From contig JAIXPL010000001.1 in the NCBI GenBank assembly GCA_027486255.1, positions 1-64,000 on the forward strand: 64,000 nt of DNA. The letters are read 5' to 3'. Below are positions 46,563-56,396 of the stretch, piece after piece. How positions within the stretch are numbered: position 1 is the stretch's first letter; the number at the start of each line of letters is the position of its first letter. A program made the translations under genes and the position numbers. The stretch is from Comamonadaceae bacterium (lineage in GTDB: Bacteria; Pseudomonadota; Gammaproteobacteria; Burkholderiales; Burkholderiaceae_C). Below the pieces are notes generated by a model that worked only from the letters and a program-made list of their open reading frames with translations, was not told the origin of the DNA and searched no databases.

Positions 46563-46584
46563 AGCCCGCCATCGCGGGCTTTTT
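46563..46584 (+). terminator. Rho-independent terminator of the H-NS-like gene
   Basis: AGCCCGC and GCGGGCT form a 7-bp stem with a CATC loop, followed by TTTTT. Confidence 0.85.
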
Positions 46585-46698
46585 AATGCCTGCTTTCTAA
46601 AGATGGGGGCTGGCTTGTATATATTTAATAAGAAGTCAATTGAGGTGGCCCCTCTGAATTCCTAGACTGCATTTCTTGTTGCGTCGTGGGAGTCTGAT

Positions 46699-47946
46699 AT
46701 GCCACCTGCATTTCCCAGCCTGTCTGCCGCCAGACCTGAGGCGGATGCCGACCCGTGGGTCCTGTCCCAGGGCGGGAGCGAAGAGGGCCAGGTCATCCGA
46801 TTCCTGGATCGCTTGCTGTGGCATGCCCACCGCATGAGGGCCTCCGACCTTCATTTCGAACCCTACGAGGATCTGTATCGCATCCGCATGAGGGTCGATG
46901 GGCAATTGAGGGAGGTCAGCAGGCCCCCCTTGGCGGTCAAAGACCGGATCGCCTCGCGCATCAAGGTGCTTGCCAAGCTCGATATTTCGGAAAAGCGTTT
47001 GCCGCAGGACGGGCGCATGCGCCACAACGTGGCTACCCAGCAGACGGCAGACTTTCGGGTCAGCACCCTGCCCACGCTCTTCGGAGAAAAGGTGGTACTG
47101 CGCCTGCTTGACGCCGGCCCGGCCCATCTCGACCTCGATGTCCTGGGCTACGAAGACGCCCAGAAAGCCGCACTCCTGGAGGCCATCCACCGCCCATGGG
47201 GCATGGTGCTGGTCACCGGCCCCACCGGCTCGGGCAAGACCTTGTCGCTCTACAGTGCCTTGCGCGTGCTCAATGGCACGGGCCTGAACATTTCCACCGC
47301 GGAAGACCCTTCAGAGATCAACCTGCCGGGCGTGAACCAGGTGAATGTCAACGAGAAGGCGGGCCTGAGCTTTGCTGTGGCCCTGCGCGCTTTTTTGCGG
47401 CAAGACCCCGACGTGGTCATGATCGGTGAAATCCGTGACCTCGAGACCGCGGACATGGCCCTGAAGGCCGCGCAAACGGGGCATCTCGTCTTGTCCACGT
47501 TGCACACCAACGATGCACCCTCCAGTCTGGCCCGCCTGCGGCACATGGGCGTGGCGGCCCACAACATTGCAGCCAGTGTGGGCCTGGTGACGGCGCAGCG
47601 CCTGGTGCGCAGGCTGTGCCCTGCCTGCCGGCAGCCCTGCGAACTCCACCCCGCCGTCTTGCTCAACGCCGGCTTCAAGTCCGAGGCACTCGATGGAAGT
47701 TGGATACCTTACCGAGCCGTCGGTTGCGCCGATTGCCACCAGGGCTACTTGGGCCGCATCGGCGTCTTTCAGGTCATGCCGGTCAGCCAGGCCATGCAGG
47801 AGCTCATCTTGCAGGAATGCAGCGCCGCCGAGATGGCCCGCCAGGCCGCTCGCGAAGGCGTTCTGAGCTTGCGTGAGGCGGGCTTGCGCAAAGTTAAACT
47901 GGGCCTGACTTCTGTCGAAGAGATCATCGACCAAACCAATGCCTAG
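46699..47946 (+). CDS. pilB: Type IV pilus assembly ATPase PilB, lacking the usual N-terminal domain
   Basis: PilB powers pilus extension. The 415-residue protein has the GspE/PilB core: N2-like segment RASDLHFEPYEDLYRIRMRVDG, Walker A GPTGSGKT, Asp and His boxes, Walker B VVMIGEIRD and the C-terminal four-cysteine metal motif CPAC...CADC. Family members usually have about 570 residues with an N-terminal MshEN-like domain. Here that domain is absent, and the 175 bases to the upstream H-NS-like gene leave no room for it. The stop overlaps the pilC start by eight bases. Confidence 0.92.
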   Translation: MPPAFPSLSAARPEADADPWVLSQGGSEEGQVIRFLDRLLWHAHRMRASDLHFEPYEDLYRIRMRVDGQLREVSRPPLAVKDRIASRIKVLAKLDISEKRLPQDGRMRHNVATQQTADFRVSTLPTLFGEKVVLRLLDAGPAHLDLDVLGYEDAQKAALLEAIHRPWGMVLVTGPTGSGKTLSLYSALRVLNGTGLNISTAEDPSEINLPGVNQVNVNEKAGLSFAVALRAFLRQDPDVVMIGEIRDLETADMALKAAQTGHLVLSTLHTNDAPSSLARLRHMGVAAHNIAASVGLVTAQRLVRRLCPACRQPCELHPAVLLNAGFKSEALDGSWIPYRAVGCADCHQGYLGRIGVFQVMPVSQAMQELILQECSAAEMARQAAREGVLSLREAGLRKVKLGLTSVEEIIDQTNA

Positions 47947-49210
47947 GCCCAGCCTGACGTCGACATCCCCCCGCAGCCCCGAGGTGGCCGGTGTCTGGAG
48001 GTTCTGGCGCCAAGGGCGGGTTCTTCGGACCTACGCATGGACGGCCCGGCATCCGCAAGGCCGCCTGATGCAGGGCAGTTTGCAGGCCTATGGAATGCAT
48101 CAGGTTCGGGCACAGCTGCGGCGCCAAGGCCTGCATCCGCTCAGCGTCAAGCCAGCGGCCGTGCCGCGGCGGCGGGCCGTGCAGTCCCGGGACGTGGTGC
48201 TGTTCACGCGTCAACTGGCCACCCTGCTCGGGGCGGGCATTGCACTGTTGCAGAGCCTGCAGGTCATCCGCCAGGGTCTGCGCCACACGGGCATGGCTGC
48301 GCTGGTGGACCAACTGCATGCCGACCTGGAGGCGGGCCTGGCCCTGAGCACGGCCTTGCGCAAGCACCCCCGCGCTTTCCCCCCGCTGTACGCCCACCTC
48401 GTGGAGGCCGGCGAAGCCTCGGGCCAGCTGGATGCCTTGCTCGCGCGCATGGCCACCGACCTTGAAAAATCCCAAGCCTTGCAATCGAAGGTGCGATCAG
48501 CGCTGGCCTATCCGGCCCTGGTGTTGGGCGTGGCGGTGCTCGTCGTGGCCGTGGTCATGGTGGCGGTGGTGCCTTCGTTCGAAGGGGTGTTTGCCTCGTT
48601 CGGCTCGCAGCTTCCAGCGCCCACGCGCTTGGTCATGGCCATCAGCCGTGGCCTGGCCGAGCAGGGGCCTGTCTGGCTGATCCTGGGCCTGGCGCTGCTG
48701 CTGGCCGGTGTTCATCGCTGGCGACATAGCGAGCCGTTTCGCCGTCGCATCGAGGGTGTTCTGCTGGGCCTGCCGCAGCTGGGCTCCTTGATGCACGAAG
48801 CGGCCGTGGCGCGGTGGAGCCGCACCCTGTCAGGGCTGCTGGCGGCCGGCCTGCCGCTGGTCGATGCCATGTCGGCGGTCCGGGGCGCGGCGGGCCCGTA
48901 CCTGTACGCCGATGCCTGCGGGCGTCTGCGCGAAGAACTGTCCCGGGGCAGCAGCTTGCATGTGGCCATGGCCGACACCGGACTTTTTTCACCCATGGTG
49001 CTGCAGATGTGCGCCATCGGTGAGGAGTCCGGCGCGCTCGAGGGCATGCTCGCCAAGGTGGCCGAGTTCCATGAACGCGAAGTCGACGAGCGCGTCAGCC
49101 GCTTATCCAGCCTGCTGGAGCCCGCCATCATCTTGCTGCTGGGTGTGGTGATCGGCGGCCTGGTGGTCGCGCTGTACCTGCCCATTTTCCAAATGGGGCA
49201 GATCACCTGA
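47939..49210 (+). CDS. pilC: Type IV pilus inner-membrane platform protein PilC
   Basis: PilC is the inner-membrane platform on which PilB works. The 423-residue protein has two GspF domains (about residues 90-215 and 290-415), each with the FTRQLATLLGAGIAL or WSRTLSGLLAAGLPL start, and three membrane helices, the last near the C-terminus. It overlaps pilB by eight bases and pilD by one, so the three are one translational unit. Confidence 0.95.
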   Translation: MPRPSLTSTSPRSPEVAGVWRFWRQGRVLRTYAWTARHPQGRLMQGSLQAYGMHQVRAQLRRQGLHPLSVKPAAVPRRRAVQSRDVVLFTRQLATLLGAGIALLQSLQVIRQGLRHTGMAALVDQLHADLEAGLALSTALRKHPRAFPPLYAHLVEAGEASGQLDALLARMATDLEKSQALQSKVRSALAYPALVLGVAVLVVAVVMVAVVPSFEGVFASFGSQLPAPTRLVMAISRGLAEQGPVWLILGLALLLAGVHRWRHSEPFRRRIEGVLLGLPQLGSLMHEAAVARWSRTLSGLLAAGLPLVDAMSAVRGAAGPYLYADACGRLREELSRGSSLHVAMADTGLFSPMVLQMCAIGEESGALEGMLAKVAEFHEREVDERVSRLSSLLEPAIILLLGVVIGGLVVALYLPIFQMGQIT

Positions 49211-50085
49211 TGACGAGCTCGGCGCTCTTGATTGCAACGGGTCTGGGTCTGGGCCTGATCGTGGGTAGTTTTCTCAACGTGGTGATCCACCGCCTGCCGC
49301 GCATGATGGAGCGGCAATGGGCCCAGGAGCTGGCTCAATGGCAAGCGCAGCAGAAAGTCTGCGGCCCAGCATCACAGGCCTTGCCCGCCGAAGGGGTGCA
49401 CGCACATCCCTACCACCTGGCTCGACCCGGCTCCCATTGCCCCTCGTGTGGCCATGCGCTGGCCTGGCACGAGAACATCCCCCTGCTGAGCTTCGTCTTC
49501 CTGCGCGGGCGCTGCGCGGCCTGCAGCGCTGCCATCAGCTGGCGTTACCCCGCGGTCGAGCTGGCCACGGCCGGGCTTTTTGCCTGGTGTTTTTGGCGCT
49601 GGGGGTTCAGCCCCGCAGGCTGGCTTTGGTGTGGTTTCTCCGGCAGCTTGCTGACGCTGGCGTGCATCGATTGGGACACCCAACTGCTGCCCGACGACAT
49701 CACCTTGCCTCTTTTGTGGAGCGGCCTGGTGGCTGCTGCCCTGGGCTGGAACCCTTGGACCGGCCTGCACGATGCAGTGTGGGGGGCGGCGGGGGGCTAC
49801 CTCTGCCTGTGGCTGGTCTACCACCTCTTTAAGGGGGTGACCGGTCAGGAGGGCATGGGTCATGGCGACTTCAAGCTGCTGGCCGCCCTGGGTGCCTGGT
49901 TCGGTTGGGCCGCCTTGTTGCCCGTGGTGCTCGTGGCCTCTTTCGCCGGGGCGGCCGTCGGCCTGAGCCTGCGTGGCCTGGGTCGCCTGCAGGCCGGCCA
50001 GCCCATGCCCTTCGGACCTTTCCTGGCCCTGGCCGGATTTCTGGCGATGCTGCTGGGCCCGGACTACTGGTGGCCTTACCTATGA
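49210..50085 (+). CDS. pilD: Prepilin peptidase and N-methyltransferase PilD
   Basis: PilD cleaves the leader of prepilins and methylates the new N-terminus. The 291-residue protein has eight membrane helices. The cytoplasmic metal-binding cysteines are CPSCGHAL and CAACSA. The two catalytic aspartates of this aspartic protease class are in CIDWDTQLLPDD and GMGHGDFKLLAALG. It starts at the last base of the pilC stop. Confidence 0.96.
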   Translation: MTSSALLIATGLGLGLIVGSFLNVVIHRLPRMMERQWAQELAQWQAQQKVCGPASQALPAEGVHAHPYHLARPGSHCPSCGHALAWHENIPLLSFVFLRGRCAACSAAISWRYPAVELATAGLFAWCFWRWGFSPAGWLWCGFSGSLLTLACIDWDTQLLPDDITLPLLWSGLVAAALGWNPWTGLHDAVWGAAGGYLCLWLVYHLFKGVTGQEGMGHGDFKLLAALGAWFGWAALLPVVLVASFAGAAVGLSLRGLGRLQAGQPMPFGPFLALAGFLAMLLGPDYWWPYL

Positions 50086-50095
50086 TGGCTTCTTC

Positions 50096-50713
50096 ATGAT
50101 GAACCACCACTCACCCTGGCGCTTGGGCTTGACCGGGGGCATCGGCAGCGGCAAAAGCACCGTCGCGGCCATGCTGGCCCGGCGTGGCGCCGCTGTTGTG
50201 GATGCCGATGCGATTTCACGCAGCCTCACCCAACCCGGCGGGGCGGCCATGCCGGCCATTGCCAGCGCCTTCGGTCCCTCCTTCTTGTCGCGGGACGGTG
50301 CCCTGGACCGAGACGCCATGCGGCAACGGGTGTTCAGCGAACCGGCGGCCCGAGCCAGGCTGGAGGCCATCATCCATCCGCTGGTGGCCCAGGAGACGGC
50401 CTTGCGCACGGCACAGGCTCAACGCAGCGGTGTGGCCTGCGTGGTGTTTGATGTGCCCCTGCTCGTCGAGTCGGGCCGCTGGCGCTCGCAGCTTGACGCC
50501 GTGCTGGTGGTCGATTGCAGCGTGGAGCAACAGGTGCAGCGCGTCATGCAGCGCAGCGGCTGGAGCCGGGAGTCCGTCGAGAAGGTCATCGCCAGCCAGG
50601 CCAGCCGGTCCATGCGGCTGGCCGCGGCCGATGTCTGTTTGTGCAACCAGGCAGTGGGACTCGAAGAACTCGACGCGCTGGTGGCCCAGGCCTGGGAATG
50701 CTTCGGGCTATGA
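50096..50713 (+). CDS. coaE: Dephospho-CoA kinase CoaE
   Basis: CoaE makes coenzyme A from dephospho-CoA. From ATG 50096 (a second ATG follows at once) the protein has 205 residues, with Walker A GGIGSGKST and the DADAISRSLTQPGG substrate loop. The track ORF runs back into pilD and is too long. The pilBCD-coaE-zapD order is a known conserved cluster in proteobacteria. Confidence 0.96.
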   Translation: MMNHHSPWRLGLTGGIGSGKSTVAAMLARRGAAVVDADAISRSLTQPGGAAMPAIASAFGPSFLSRDGALDRDAMRQRVFSEPAARARLEAIIHPLVAQETALRTAQAQRSGVACVVFDVPLLVESGRWRSQLDAVLVVDCSVEQQVQRVMQRSGWSRESVEKVIASQASRSMRLAAADVCLCNQAVGLEELDALVAQAWECFGL

Positions 50714-50758
50714 TGCGCTGGCTTTGGCCTCTCTAGCGGTTTAAAAAAAGACAACGCC

Positions 50759-51514
50759 GTGATTCTTTACGAGTATCCATTCAACGAACGCATCCGCACG
50801 TATCTGCGACTGGAGCACCTTTTTGCCCGCTTGGGCGAGCTGGCCGCGCGCAGCAGCGCCACTGATCATCACTACGCGATCACCACCATCTTCGAGGTCA
50901 TGGAGGTCGCTGGTCGCCCTGAGCTCAAGACCGACGTCCTCAAGGACCTCGAAAAGCAAAAACACCTGCTTAACAGCTACCGGGGCAATCCCGCGATTTC
51001 CGAGGCGGCCCTGGACCAGGTGGTCGGCCAGTTGGAAACCCGCTTTGCAGCCCTCAACGAGATGCACGGTAAGACGGGTCTGCCCCTGACCGAGATTGAG
51101 TGGCTCATGGGTGTGCGCAGCCGCGCCAGCATCCCAGGGGGTACCTGCGAATTCGACCTGCCGGCCTATCACGCCTGGCAGCACTTTGATGCCGACCGCC
51201 GCCGTGCCGACCTGCATGGTTGGATGGCCAGCCTCTTGCCCCTGGCCGAGGCCACGGACATCCTGCTCAAGCTCGTGCGCGATGCGGGCTCGCCCCAGAA
51301 GGTCATGGGCAGCGGCGGACATTTCCAGCAAAGCCTGCCGCAGGGGCGCAGCTTTCAGCTGCTGCGTCTGCGCATCGATCCGCAGCTCGGGCTCATTCCG
51401 GAGATCAGCGCCAACCGCCTAATGGTGTCGGTGCGCTTCGTCCGCTTCACCGAGGCGCAACGCTTGCAATCGGTGAGCGAAGACGCACAATTCGAGCTCA
51501 CCTACTGCGCCTGA
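50759..51514 (+). CDS. zapD: Cell division protein ZapD (YacF)
   Basis: ZapD bundles FtsZ filaments at the division ring. The 251-residue protein starts at a GTG (50759) with ILYEYPFNERIRTYLRLEHLF, the diagnostic ZapD N-terminus, and contains the predicted C-terminal beta domain (FQLLRLRIDPQLGLIPEISANRLMVSVRF). It stands between coaE and yacG as in many proteobacteria. Confidence 0.95.
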   Translation: MILYEYPFNERIRTYLRLEHLFARLGELAARSSATDHHYAITTIFEVMEVAGRPELKTDVLKDLEKQKHLLNSYRGNPAISEAALDQVVGQLETRFAALNEMHGKTGLPLTEIEWLMGVRSRASIPGGTCEFDLPAYHAWQHFDADRRRADLHGWMASLLPLAEATDILLKLVRDAGSPQKVMGSGGHFQQSLPQGRSFQLLRLRIDPQLGLIPEISANRLMVSVRFVRFTEAQRLQSVSEDAQFELTYCA

Positions 51515-51547
51515 GTGCTGCGCATGCAGCGGCCGGGCACGAGCATC

Positions 51548-51754
51548 ATGCGTTCTGCCTCTCACACCTCCCGCCTTGTGAATTGCCCTGCCTGTGGGGG
51601 CCCCAGCGTCTACGGTCCGGAAAACTCTTTTCGTCCTTTTTGCTGCGCGCGCTGCAAGAGCGTCGACTTCGGCGCCTGGGCCAGTGAGGGCTTCCGTGTT
51701 CCTGCCGAAGCCCCGCCTGACGACCAGGCTTTCGGCGACCCCCGGCTGCAGTAA
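51548..51754 (+). CDS. yacG: DNA gyrase inhibitor YacG
   Basis: YacG is a tiny zinc protein that binds GyrB and blocks its DNA binding. From the ATG at 51548 it has 68 residues; starts at 51515 (GTG) and 51524 (ATG) are possible. The zinc ligands are in VNCPACGGP and FCCARCKSVDFGAWASEG. Its position after zapD is the usual one. Confidence 0.9.
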   Translation: MRSASHTSRLVNCPACGGPSVYGPENSFRPFCCARCKSVDFGAWASEGFRVPAEAPPDDQAFGDPRLQ

Positions 51755-51765
51755 GCACCCGATCG

Positions 51766-52044
51766 ATGAGACGCCTGCTCCTGCTTATCGCTTTGCTCCA
51801 AGTAGCAGGTTTTATGGCTGCACCTGTCCATGCAGCCGAGCGGGCGGACACGCCTGCGGCCGATGCCGGAGCGGCCAAGAAAGAACCAAAGCAGGCGCCA
51901 AAACAGGCGCCCAAGCAGGCGGCGGCACCTCGGGCGAATGCAGCGGGGGGATCGGGTGAGACCACCGCCGAACGCCAGGCCCGCTTGCGGCGCGAATGCA
52001 AGGGCCGCCCCAATGCGGGCGCCTGCACCGGCTATACCGACTGA
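51766..52044 (+). CDS. Small exported protein with KQAP repeats
   Basis: The 92-residue protein has a Sec signal peptide (residues about 1-24, ending VHAA). The mature part starts with an alanine/lysine-rich low-complexity stretch containing three KQAP-type repeats, then a short basic segment with two cysteines (RRECKGRPNAGACTGYTD) that could form a disulfide. It follows yacG closely and ends before a bidirectional terminator. No family was recognised. Confidence 0.65.
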   Translation: MRRLLLLIALLQVAGFMAAPVHAAERADTPAADAGAAKKEPKQAPKQAPKQAAAPRANAAGGSGETTAERQARLRRECKGRPNAGACTGYTD

Positions 52045-52059
52045 GCTGCCCACATCAAA

Positions 52060-52092
52060 AAGCCGCGCTGGCCTTGAGGCCCTGCGCGGCTT
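52060..52092. terminator. Bidirectional hairpin between the small exported gene and grxD
   Basis: AAGCCGCGC (52060-52068) pairs with GCGCGGCTT (52084-52092); A residues precede it and TTGTGTT follows. It lies between convergent genes. Confidence 0.65.
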
Positions 52093-52121
52093 GTGTTCAA
52101 AGCGCCCGAACGGGCGTTGGT

Positions 52122-52442
52122 TCAGGCGGGCGGGTTGCCAAGCAGCTGCTGCAGCTCGCCGTTTTCGTACATCTCCATCATGATGTCCGAGCCACCCACG
52201 AACTCCCCCTTGATGTAGAGCTGAGGAATGGTCGGCCACTGGCTGTATTCCTTGATGCCTTGGCGCACGGCCTCATCTTCCAGCACATTGACCGTGGCGG
52301 GCTTGGCCACGCCGCAGGCCTTGAGGATCTGGATGGCGCGGCCCGAAAAGCCGCACATGGGGAACTGGGCGGTGCCTTTCATGAAAAGCACCACGTCGCT
52401 GGATTTGACGATCTGGTCGATTCGCTGCTGGGTATCGTGCAT
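52122..52442 (-). CDS. grxD: Monothiol glutaredoxin GrxD (Grx4)
   Basis: Monothiol glutaredoxins carry and deliver [2Fe-2S] clusters. The 106-residue protein has the CGFS active site ([10 protein letters not shown]), the [18 protein letters not shown] glutathione-binding region, and the usual length. It lies downstream of prmC on the minus strand, an order common in Burkholderiales (hemA-prfA-prmC-grxD). Confidence 0.96.
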   Translation of the reverse strand: MHDTQQRIDQIVKSSDVVLFMKGTAQFPMCGFSGRAIQILKACGVAKPATVNVLEDEAVRQGIKEYSQWPTIPQLYIKGEFVGGSDIMMEMYENGELQQLLGNPPA

Positions 52443-52476
52443 GGTCTGGGGTCTTTCAACAAAGATGCCTTAATTA

Positions 52477-53322
52477 TCAGCCTTGGGTCAAGGGCTTGTT
52501 GTCCATGGGGCTGGGCAGGCGAGCGCCGGTGCAGCGGACGATGCCCGCCAGGTCCTGGCGGCTGCATACCTGGGCTAAGCCAGCCGCCTTAAGCAGGGTG
52601 TGCACCGCGGCCGATTGGTCGTGCCCATGCTCGAGCAGCAGCCAGCCGCCGGGCACGAGCCGGGTGGTGGCCTGCCCGATGATCTTGCGCAGGTCATCGA
52701 GCCCGTCCCTGCCTGAGACAAGCGCGCTCTGCGGCTCATGGCGCAGCGCGGGCAGGTGGTCATAGCCCTCGGCGATGTAGGGCGGGTTGCTGACGATCAA
52801 GTCAAAGGGGCCGGGCAGGCTGCTCAGCCAATCGCCCTGATGGAAACGGACGGGCAGGGCCAGTTGTGTGGCATTGGTCCTGGCCACCGTCAGGGCTTGC
52901 GCGCTGGCGTCGACCGCCCACACCTCCCAGGCCGGGCGTGCATGCTGGAGGGCCAGGGCGATGGCGCCGCTGCCGGTGCCCAGGTCAACCGCTTTCAGCG
53001 GGGCCGGGCCATGCAGTTCGAGCGCCCATTCCACCAGGGTCTCGGTGTCCGGCCGGGGCACCAGCACGCGCGCATCGACAGCCAGGGGCAGGCCAAAGAA
53101 TTCCTTGCGGCCCACCAGGTAGGCCACTGGCTCACCGGCCAGCCGGCGACGGCACAGCTCTTGCCATGCTGGGGCCACGCTGGGGGGGAGTGCATCGGTG
53201 TCGTGCGCGCGCAGCCAGGCGCGGTCATCCGCGCGCCCGAGCAGGTGCAAGAGCAGCAGTTGCGCATCCAATGCGTCCAGGCCCATGTGGCGCGCCTGCG
53301 CCAAGGCGTCGGCCAGGCTCAT
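52477..53322 (-). CDS. prmC: Release factor glutamine methyltransferase PrmC
   Basis: PrmC methylates the glutamine of the GGQ motif in RF1 and RF2. The 281-residue protein has an N-terminal helical domain, the SAM-binding [13 protein letters not shown] motif and the catalytic NPPY ([11 protein letters not shown]). Its ATG overlaps the prfA stop (ATGA), which couples it to its own substrate's gene. Confidence 0.96.
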   Translation of the reverse strand: MSLADALAQARHMGLDALDAQLLLLHLLGRADDRAWLRAHDTDALPPSVAPAWQELCRRRLAGEPVAYLVGRKEFFGLPLAVDARVLVPRPDTETLVEWALELHGPAPLKAVDLGTGSGAIALALQHARPAWEVWAVDASAQALTVARTNATQLALPVRFHQGDWLSSLPGPFDLIVSNPPYIAEGYDHLPALRHEPQSALVSGRDGLDDLRKIIGQATTRLVPGGWLLLEHGHDQSAAVHTLLKAAGLAQVCSRQDLAGIVRCTGARLPSPMDNKPLTQG

Positions 53323-54434
53323 GCGCCCTGGCTTTCGAGATCGGCCAGCTGCTCAGCGCCGCGCGCCACCAGCAAGGCCGTGACCACATCGCCCAGCTCG
53401 CCTTCCATGATGTGGCTGAGTTTGTAGAGCGTGAGGTTGATGCGGTGGTCGGTCAGGCGGCCCTGCGGAAAGTTGTAGGTGCGGATGCGGTCGCTGCGGT
53501 CGCCACTGCCGATCAGGCCTTTGCGCAGGGCCGCGTCCTTGGCAGCGCGCTCGCTGCGGTCTTTTTCCTGGATGCGGGCGGCCAGCACCTGCAGTGCCTT
53601 GGCCTTGTTGCGGTGCTGGCTGCGGTCGTCCTGGCACTCGGCCACGATACCGGTGGGCAGGTGCGTGATGCGCACGGCCGAATCGGTTTTGTTGATGTGC
53701 TGCCCGCCCGCCCCGCTGGCTCGGAAGGTGTCGATGCGCAGCTCAGACGGGTTGATCTGCACCGCCTGGGCCTCGTCGGGCTCGGGCAGTACCGCCACGG
53801 TGCAGGCGCTGGTGTGGATGCGGCCCTGGGTCTCGGTGGCCGGCACGCGCTGCACCCGGTGGCCGCCCGACTCGAAGCGCAGCTTGCCGTAGACGCCCAC
53901 CCCCCGTTCGTCAGGCTCGCCCTCCATGCGCAGCACCACCTCTTTGTAGCCCCCTAGCTCAGAGGGCGACTCGCTGATGAGCTCGCAGCGCCAGCCGCAG
54001 CCTTCTGCAAAGCGGGTGTACATGCGCAGCAGATCGCCGGCAAAGAGCGCCGACTCGTCGCCGCCCGTGCCGGCGCGGATTTCCAGGAAAGCGGGCCGCA
54101 CGTCGTCCGGGTCTTTCGGAATGAGCATCAGCTGCAGGGCCTGGTCCAGGGCCAACACGTCGGCTTCGGCCGAGGCGATTTCTTCCTCCGCCAGTTGGAC
54201 CATGTCGGCGTCGTCTGTGGCCTCGGCACGCATGGCCCGGGCGCTGGCCAGATCCGCTTCGCGCTGGGTCAGGTGCCGGTACTGCTCGGCCAGGCCGCTG
54301 GCCTCGGCATGTTCGCGCGTGAGCCGGCGAAAGCGGTCCAGATCGCTCACCACGTCTGGCGCCGACAGCAGTGCGTCCAGCTCGTGCAAACGGATGAGCT
54401 GGCGTTCCAGGGTCTGGCGGAGGAAAGGTTTCAT
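53319..54434 (-). CDS. prfA: Peptide chain release factor 1
   Basis: RF1 ends translation at UAA and UAG. The 371-residue protein has the stop-recognition tripeptide PAT ([14 protein letters not shown]) and the catalytic GGQ ([14 protein letters not shown]). It is coupled to prmC downstream and follows hemA with 99 bases between, the conserved hemA-prfA-prmC order. Confidence 0.98.
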   Translation of the reverse strand: MKPFLRQTLERQLIRLHELDALLSAPDVVSDLDRFRRLTREHAEASGLAEQYRHLTQREADLASARAMRAEATDDADMVQLAEEEIASAEADVLALDQALQLMLIPKDPDDVRPAFLEIRAGTGGDESALFAGDLLRMYTRFAEGCGWRCELISESPSELGGYKEVVLRMEGEPDERGVGVYGKLRFESGGHRVQRVPATETQGRIHTSACTVAVLPEPDEAQAVQINPSELRIDTFRASGAGGQHINKTDSAVRITHLPTGIVAECQDDRSQHRNKAKALQVLAARIQEKDRSERAAKDAALRKGLIGSGDRSDRIRTYNFPQGRLTDHRINLTLYKLSHIMEGELGDVVTALLVARGAEQLADLESQGA

Positions 54435-54533
54435 GTCACCGGGGGAGCATTCAGGGCTGGCACCGCCGTGGGGCCGTGCGCTAGGGGCAGACCGCCAGGC
54501 CCGGCAGGGCGGCGGTGGAGCAGGTTGCCCGCG

Positions 54534-55814
54534 CTAGTGTCCGTGCGGGTCCTGGGGCGGATTGCCGCGCAGGAAAAGCCGCGATACGGCCCGTGCCGTG
54601 CTTTCACGGTTCTCGGTGTCGCTGGTATGCAGTTCGGCCATGGCGCCGTGCAGCATTTTCTGCGTCAGGCCCCGCGACAGGGCTTCCAGCACCGCTTCCA
54701 CGGGCTCGCCCTTGGCCAGCAGTTTGCGTGCCCTGGCCAATTCCAGCGTGCGCCATTCGTCGGCCTGGGCATTGAGCTGCTGGATCAGCGGCACCGTGGA
54801 GCGCTGATTGAGCCAGTGCATGAAGTTCTGCACCCCGGCGTTGATGATGACCTCGGCCTCGGCCACCGCGGCTTGCCGGCTGTCCTTGCCGGTTTGCACG
54901 ACTTTGGCCAGGTCGTCCACCGTGTAGAGGTAGACATCGGGCAAGGCTTTGACTTCTGGCTCGATGTCGCGCGGGACGGCCAGATCGACCATGAACATGG
55001 GGCGGCGCCGGCGCAGCTTGATGGCGCGCTCCACCGCCCCCAGGCCAATGATGGGCAAGGTGCTTGCCGTGCAGCTGATCACCGCGTCGAACTCGTGCAG
55101 GCGGGCGGGCAGGTCGCCCAGGGGCATGACCTCGGCACCGAAGCGGCTGGCGAGCTTTTCGCCCCGCTCCAGCGTGCGGTTGGCAATCGCCAGGGCCTTG
55201 GGGTTCTTGGCGGCGAAGTGGGTGGCCGCCAGGTCGATCATCTCGCCGGCTCCCACGAAAAGGACACGGATCTTTCCGAGGTCCTCGAAGATCTGACCGG
55301 CCAGGCGCACCCCCGCGGCCGCCATGCTGATGCTCTGAGAACCCACCTCGGTACTTGTTCGCACCTCCTTGGCCACGGCAAAGGAGCGCTGGAACAGTTG
55401 GTGCAGGGTGGTGCCCAGGGCGCCAGCCTGTTCGGCTGCACGCACCGCGTCCTTCATCTGGCCCAGGATCTGAGGCTCTCCCAGCACCATGGAATCGAGG
55501 CCGCTGGCCACGCGGAAGGCGTGGCGTGCTGCGTCTCCATCTCGCAGGGTGTAGGTGTGGTCTCGCAGCACCTCGGGTGCCACGCCGCCGCTGTGGGCCA
55601 GCCACTTCAGCGTGTGGTCGACCTCGGCCTGCTCGCCAGCGCAATACACCTCGGTGCGGTTGCAGGTGGACAGCAGGGTGGCTTCCGGCTGGCGCGTCAT
55701 GGCCGCTCGCAGGCCCTGCAGGGTGGGCGCGATCTGGTCAACGGCAAAAGCAAACCTGCCCCGCAGGTCCAGCGGTGCCGTGTGGTGATTCAGCCCGAGG
55801 GCCCAGACTGGCAT
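54534..55814 (-). CDS. hemA: Glutamyl-tRNA reductase HemA
   Basis: HemA reduces glutamyl-tRNA to glutamate-1-semialdehyde, the first committed step of tetrapyrrole synthesis in the C5 pathway. From ATG 55814 ([14 protein letters not shown]) the protein has 426 residues. The catalytic cysteine is in [11 protein letters not shown], and the NADPH-binding domain has [14 protein letters not shown] and ANRTLERG. The track extension of about 36 codons is not supported. A consensus TATAAT ends only seven bases before the ATG. Confidence 0.96.
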   Translation of the reverse strand: MPVWALGLNHHTAPLDLRGRFAFAVDQIAPTLQGLRAAMTRQPEATLLSTCNRTEVYCAGEQAEVDHTLKWLAHSGGVAPEVLRDHTYTLRDGDAARHAFRVASGLDSMVLGEPQILGQMKDAVRAAEQAGALGTTLHQLFQRSFAVAKEVRTSTEVGSQSISMAAAGVRLAGQIFEDLGKIRVLFVGAGEMIDLAATHFAAKNPKALAIANRTLERGEKLASRFGAEVMPLGDLPARLHEFDAVISCTASTLPIIGLGAVERAIKLRRRRPMFMVDLAVPRDIEPEVKALPDVYLYTVDDLAKVVQTGKDSRQAAVAEAEVIINAGVQNFMHWLNQRSTVPLIQQLNAQADEWRTLELARARKLLAKGEPVEAVLEALSRGLTQKMLHGAMAELHTSDTENRESTARAVSRLFLRGNPPQDPHGH

Positions 55815-55821
55815 GGTCGTG

Positions 55822-55827
55822 ATTATA
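55822..55827 (-). promoter_or_regulatory. Candidate -10 element directly before hemA
   Basis: A TATAAT on the minus strand ends seven bases before the hemA ATG, so a transcript starting there would be almost leaderless. No good -35 box is evident at standard spacing. Confidence 0.4.
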
Positions 55828-55953
55828 AATTCCACACCCCACCAAAAGTCTATTTTTTTAGACACAAACAACTGTCTATTTAAATCTACATATGGGTTAA
55901 CCCTAGTTTTGGGTGCAAGCAAGGATGTAGCGAAGGCCGCCGGCTCCTAATAG

Positions 55954-56262
55954 ATGGGCTCTAATACGGCCGGGATGACGGCTTACCTGCTTTTTCTGCA
56001 CCTGCTCAACCTGGCTTTGCCAGCCGTCGCGCTGGCCGGGCTGATGGTGGCCATGGGCGGCTGGGTGGCCGCCCCGCGCGGGGCACGGCCCTGGGTGGCC
56101 AGCTGGTTCGCCCGCCTGGCCTTGACGGCAGGACTGAACCTGCTGGTGCTCACGGCCTCGCTGCTCTGGTTCGGTGCCGACGGCAAGATGGTCAGCTACG
56201 GTGCCATGGTGCTGGCATCGGCGCTGGCGCAGTTGGTCATGTGGCGCAGCTGGCGACCTTGA
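55954..56262 (+). CDS. Small inner-membrane protein of unknown function
   Basis: The 102-residue frame (an internal ATG at 55975, MTAYLLFLHLL, is a likely alternative start) has three hydrophobic helices (about residues 10-35, 52-72 and 80-98) with short basic loops, so it is an integral membrane protein. It stands between hemA, which is divergent, and the large oxidoreductase. No family was recognised. Confidence 0.7.
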   Translation: MGSNTAGMTAYLLFLHLLNLALPAVALAGLMVAMGGWVAAPRGARPWVASWFARLALTAGLNLLVLTASLLWFGADGKMVSYGAMVLASALAQLVMWRSWRP

Positions 56263-56396
56263 GTTGCGGCATCCCGTGCCCCCCGAGGGGCATGCTGCCG
56301 CCGAAGGCCAGAAACAGGCTGCTGCGGTAACATCTTTAGTCAACTCGGTGGTCCTCGCGGACGCTTCCGAGCCGACCCGCGCACCTGAATCTCCCG

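Noticed and set aside
51880-51935. Possible CRISPR-like or tandem repeat
   Set aside because: The short repeats encode KQAP units within a low-complexity exported protein and have no spacers.
54195-55883. 562-residue plus-strand ORF
   Set aside because: Antisense shadow of prfA and hemA.
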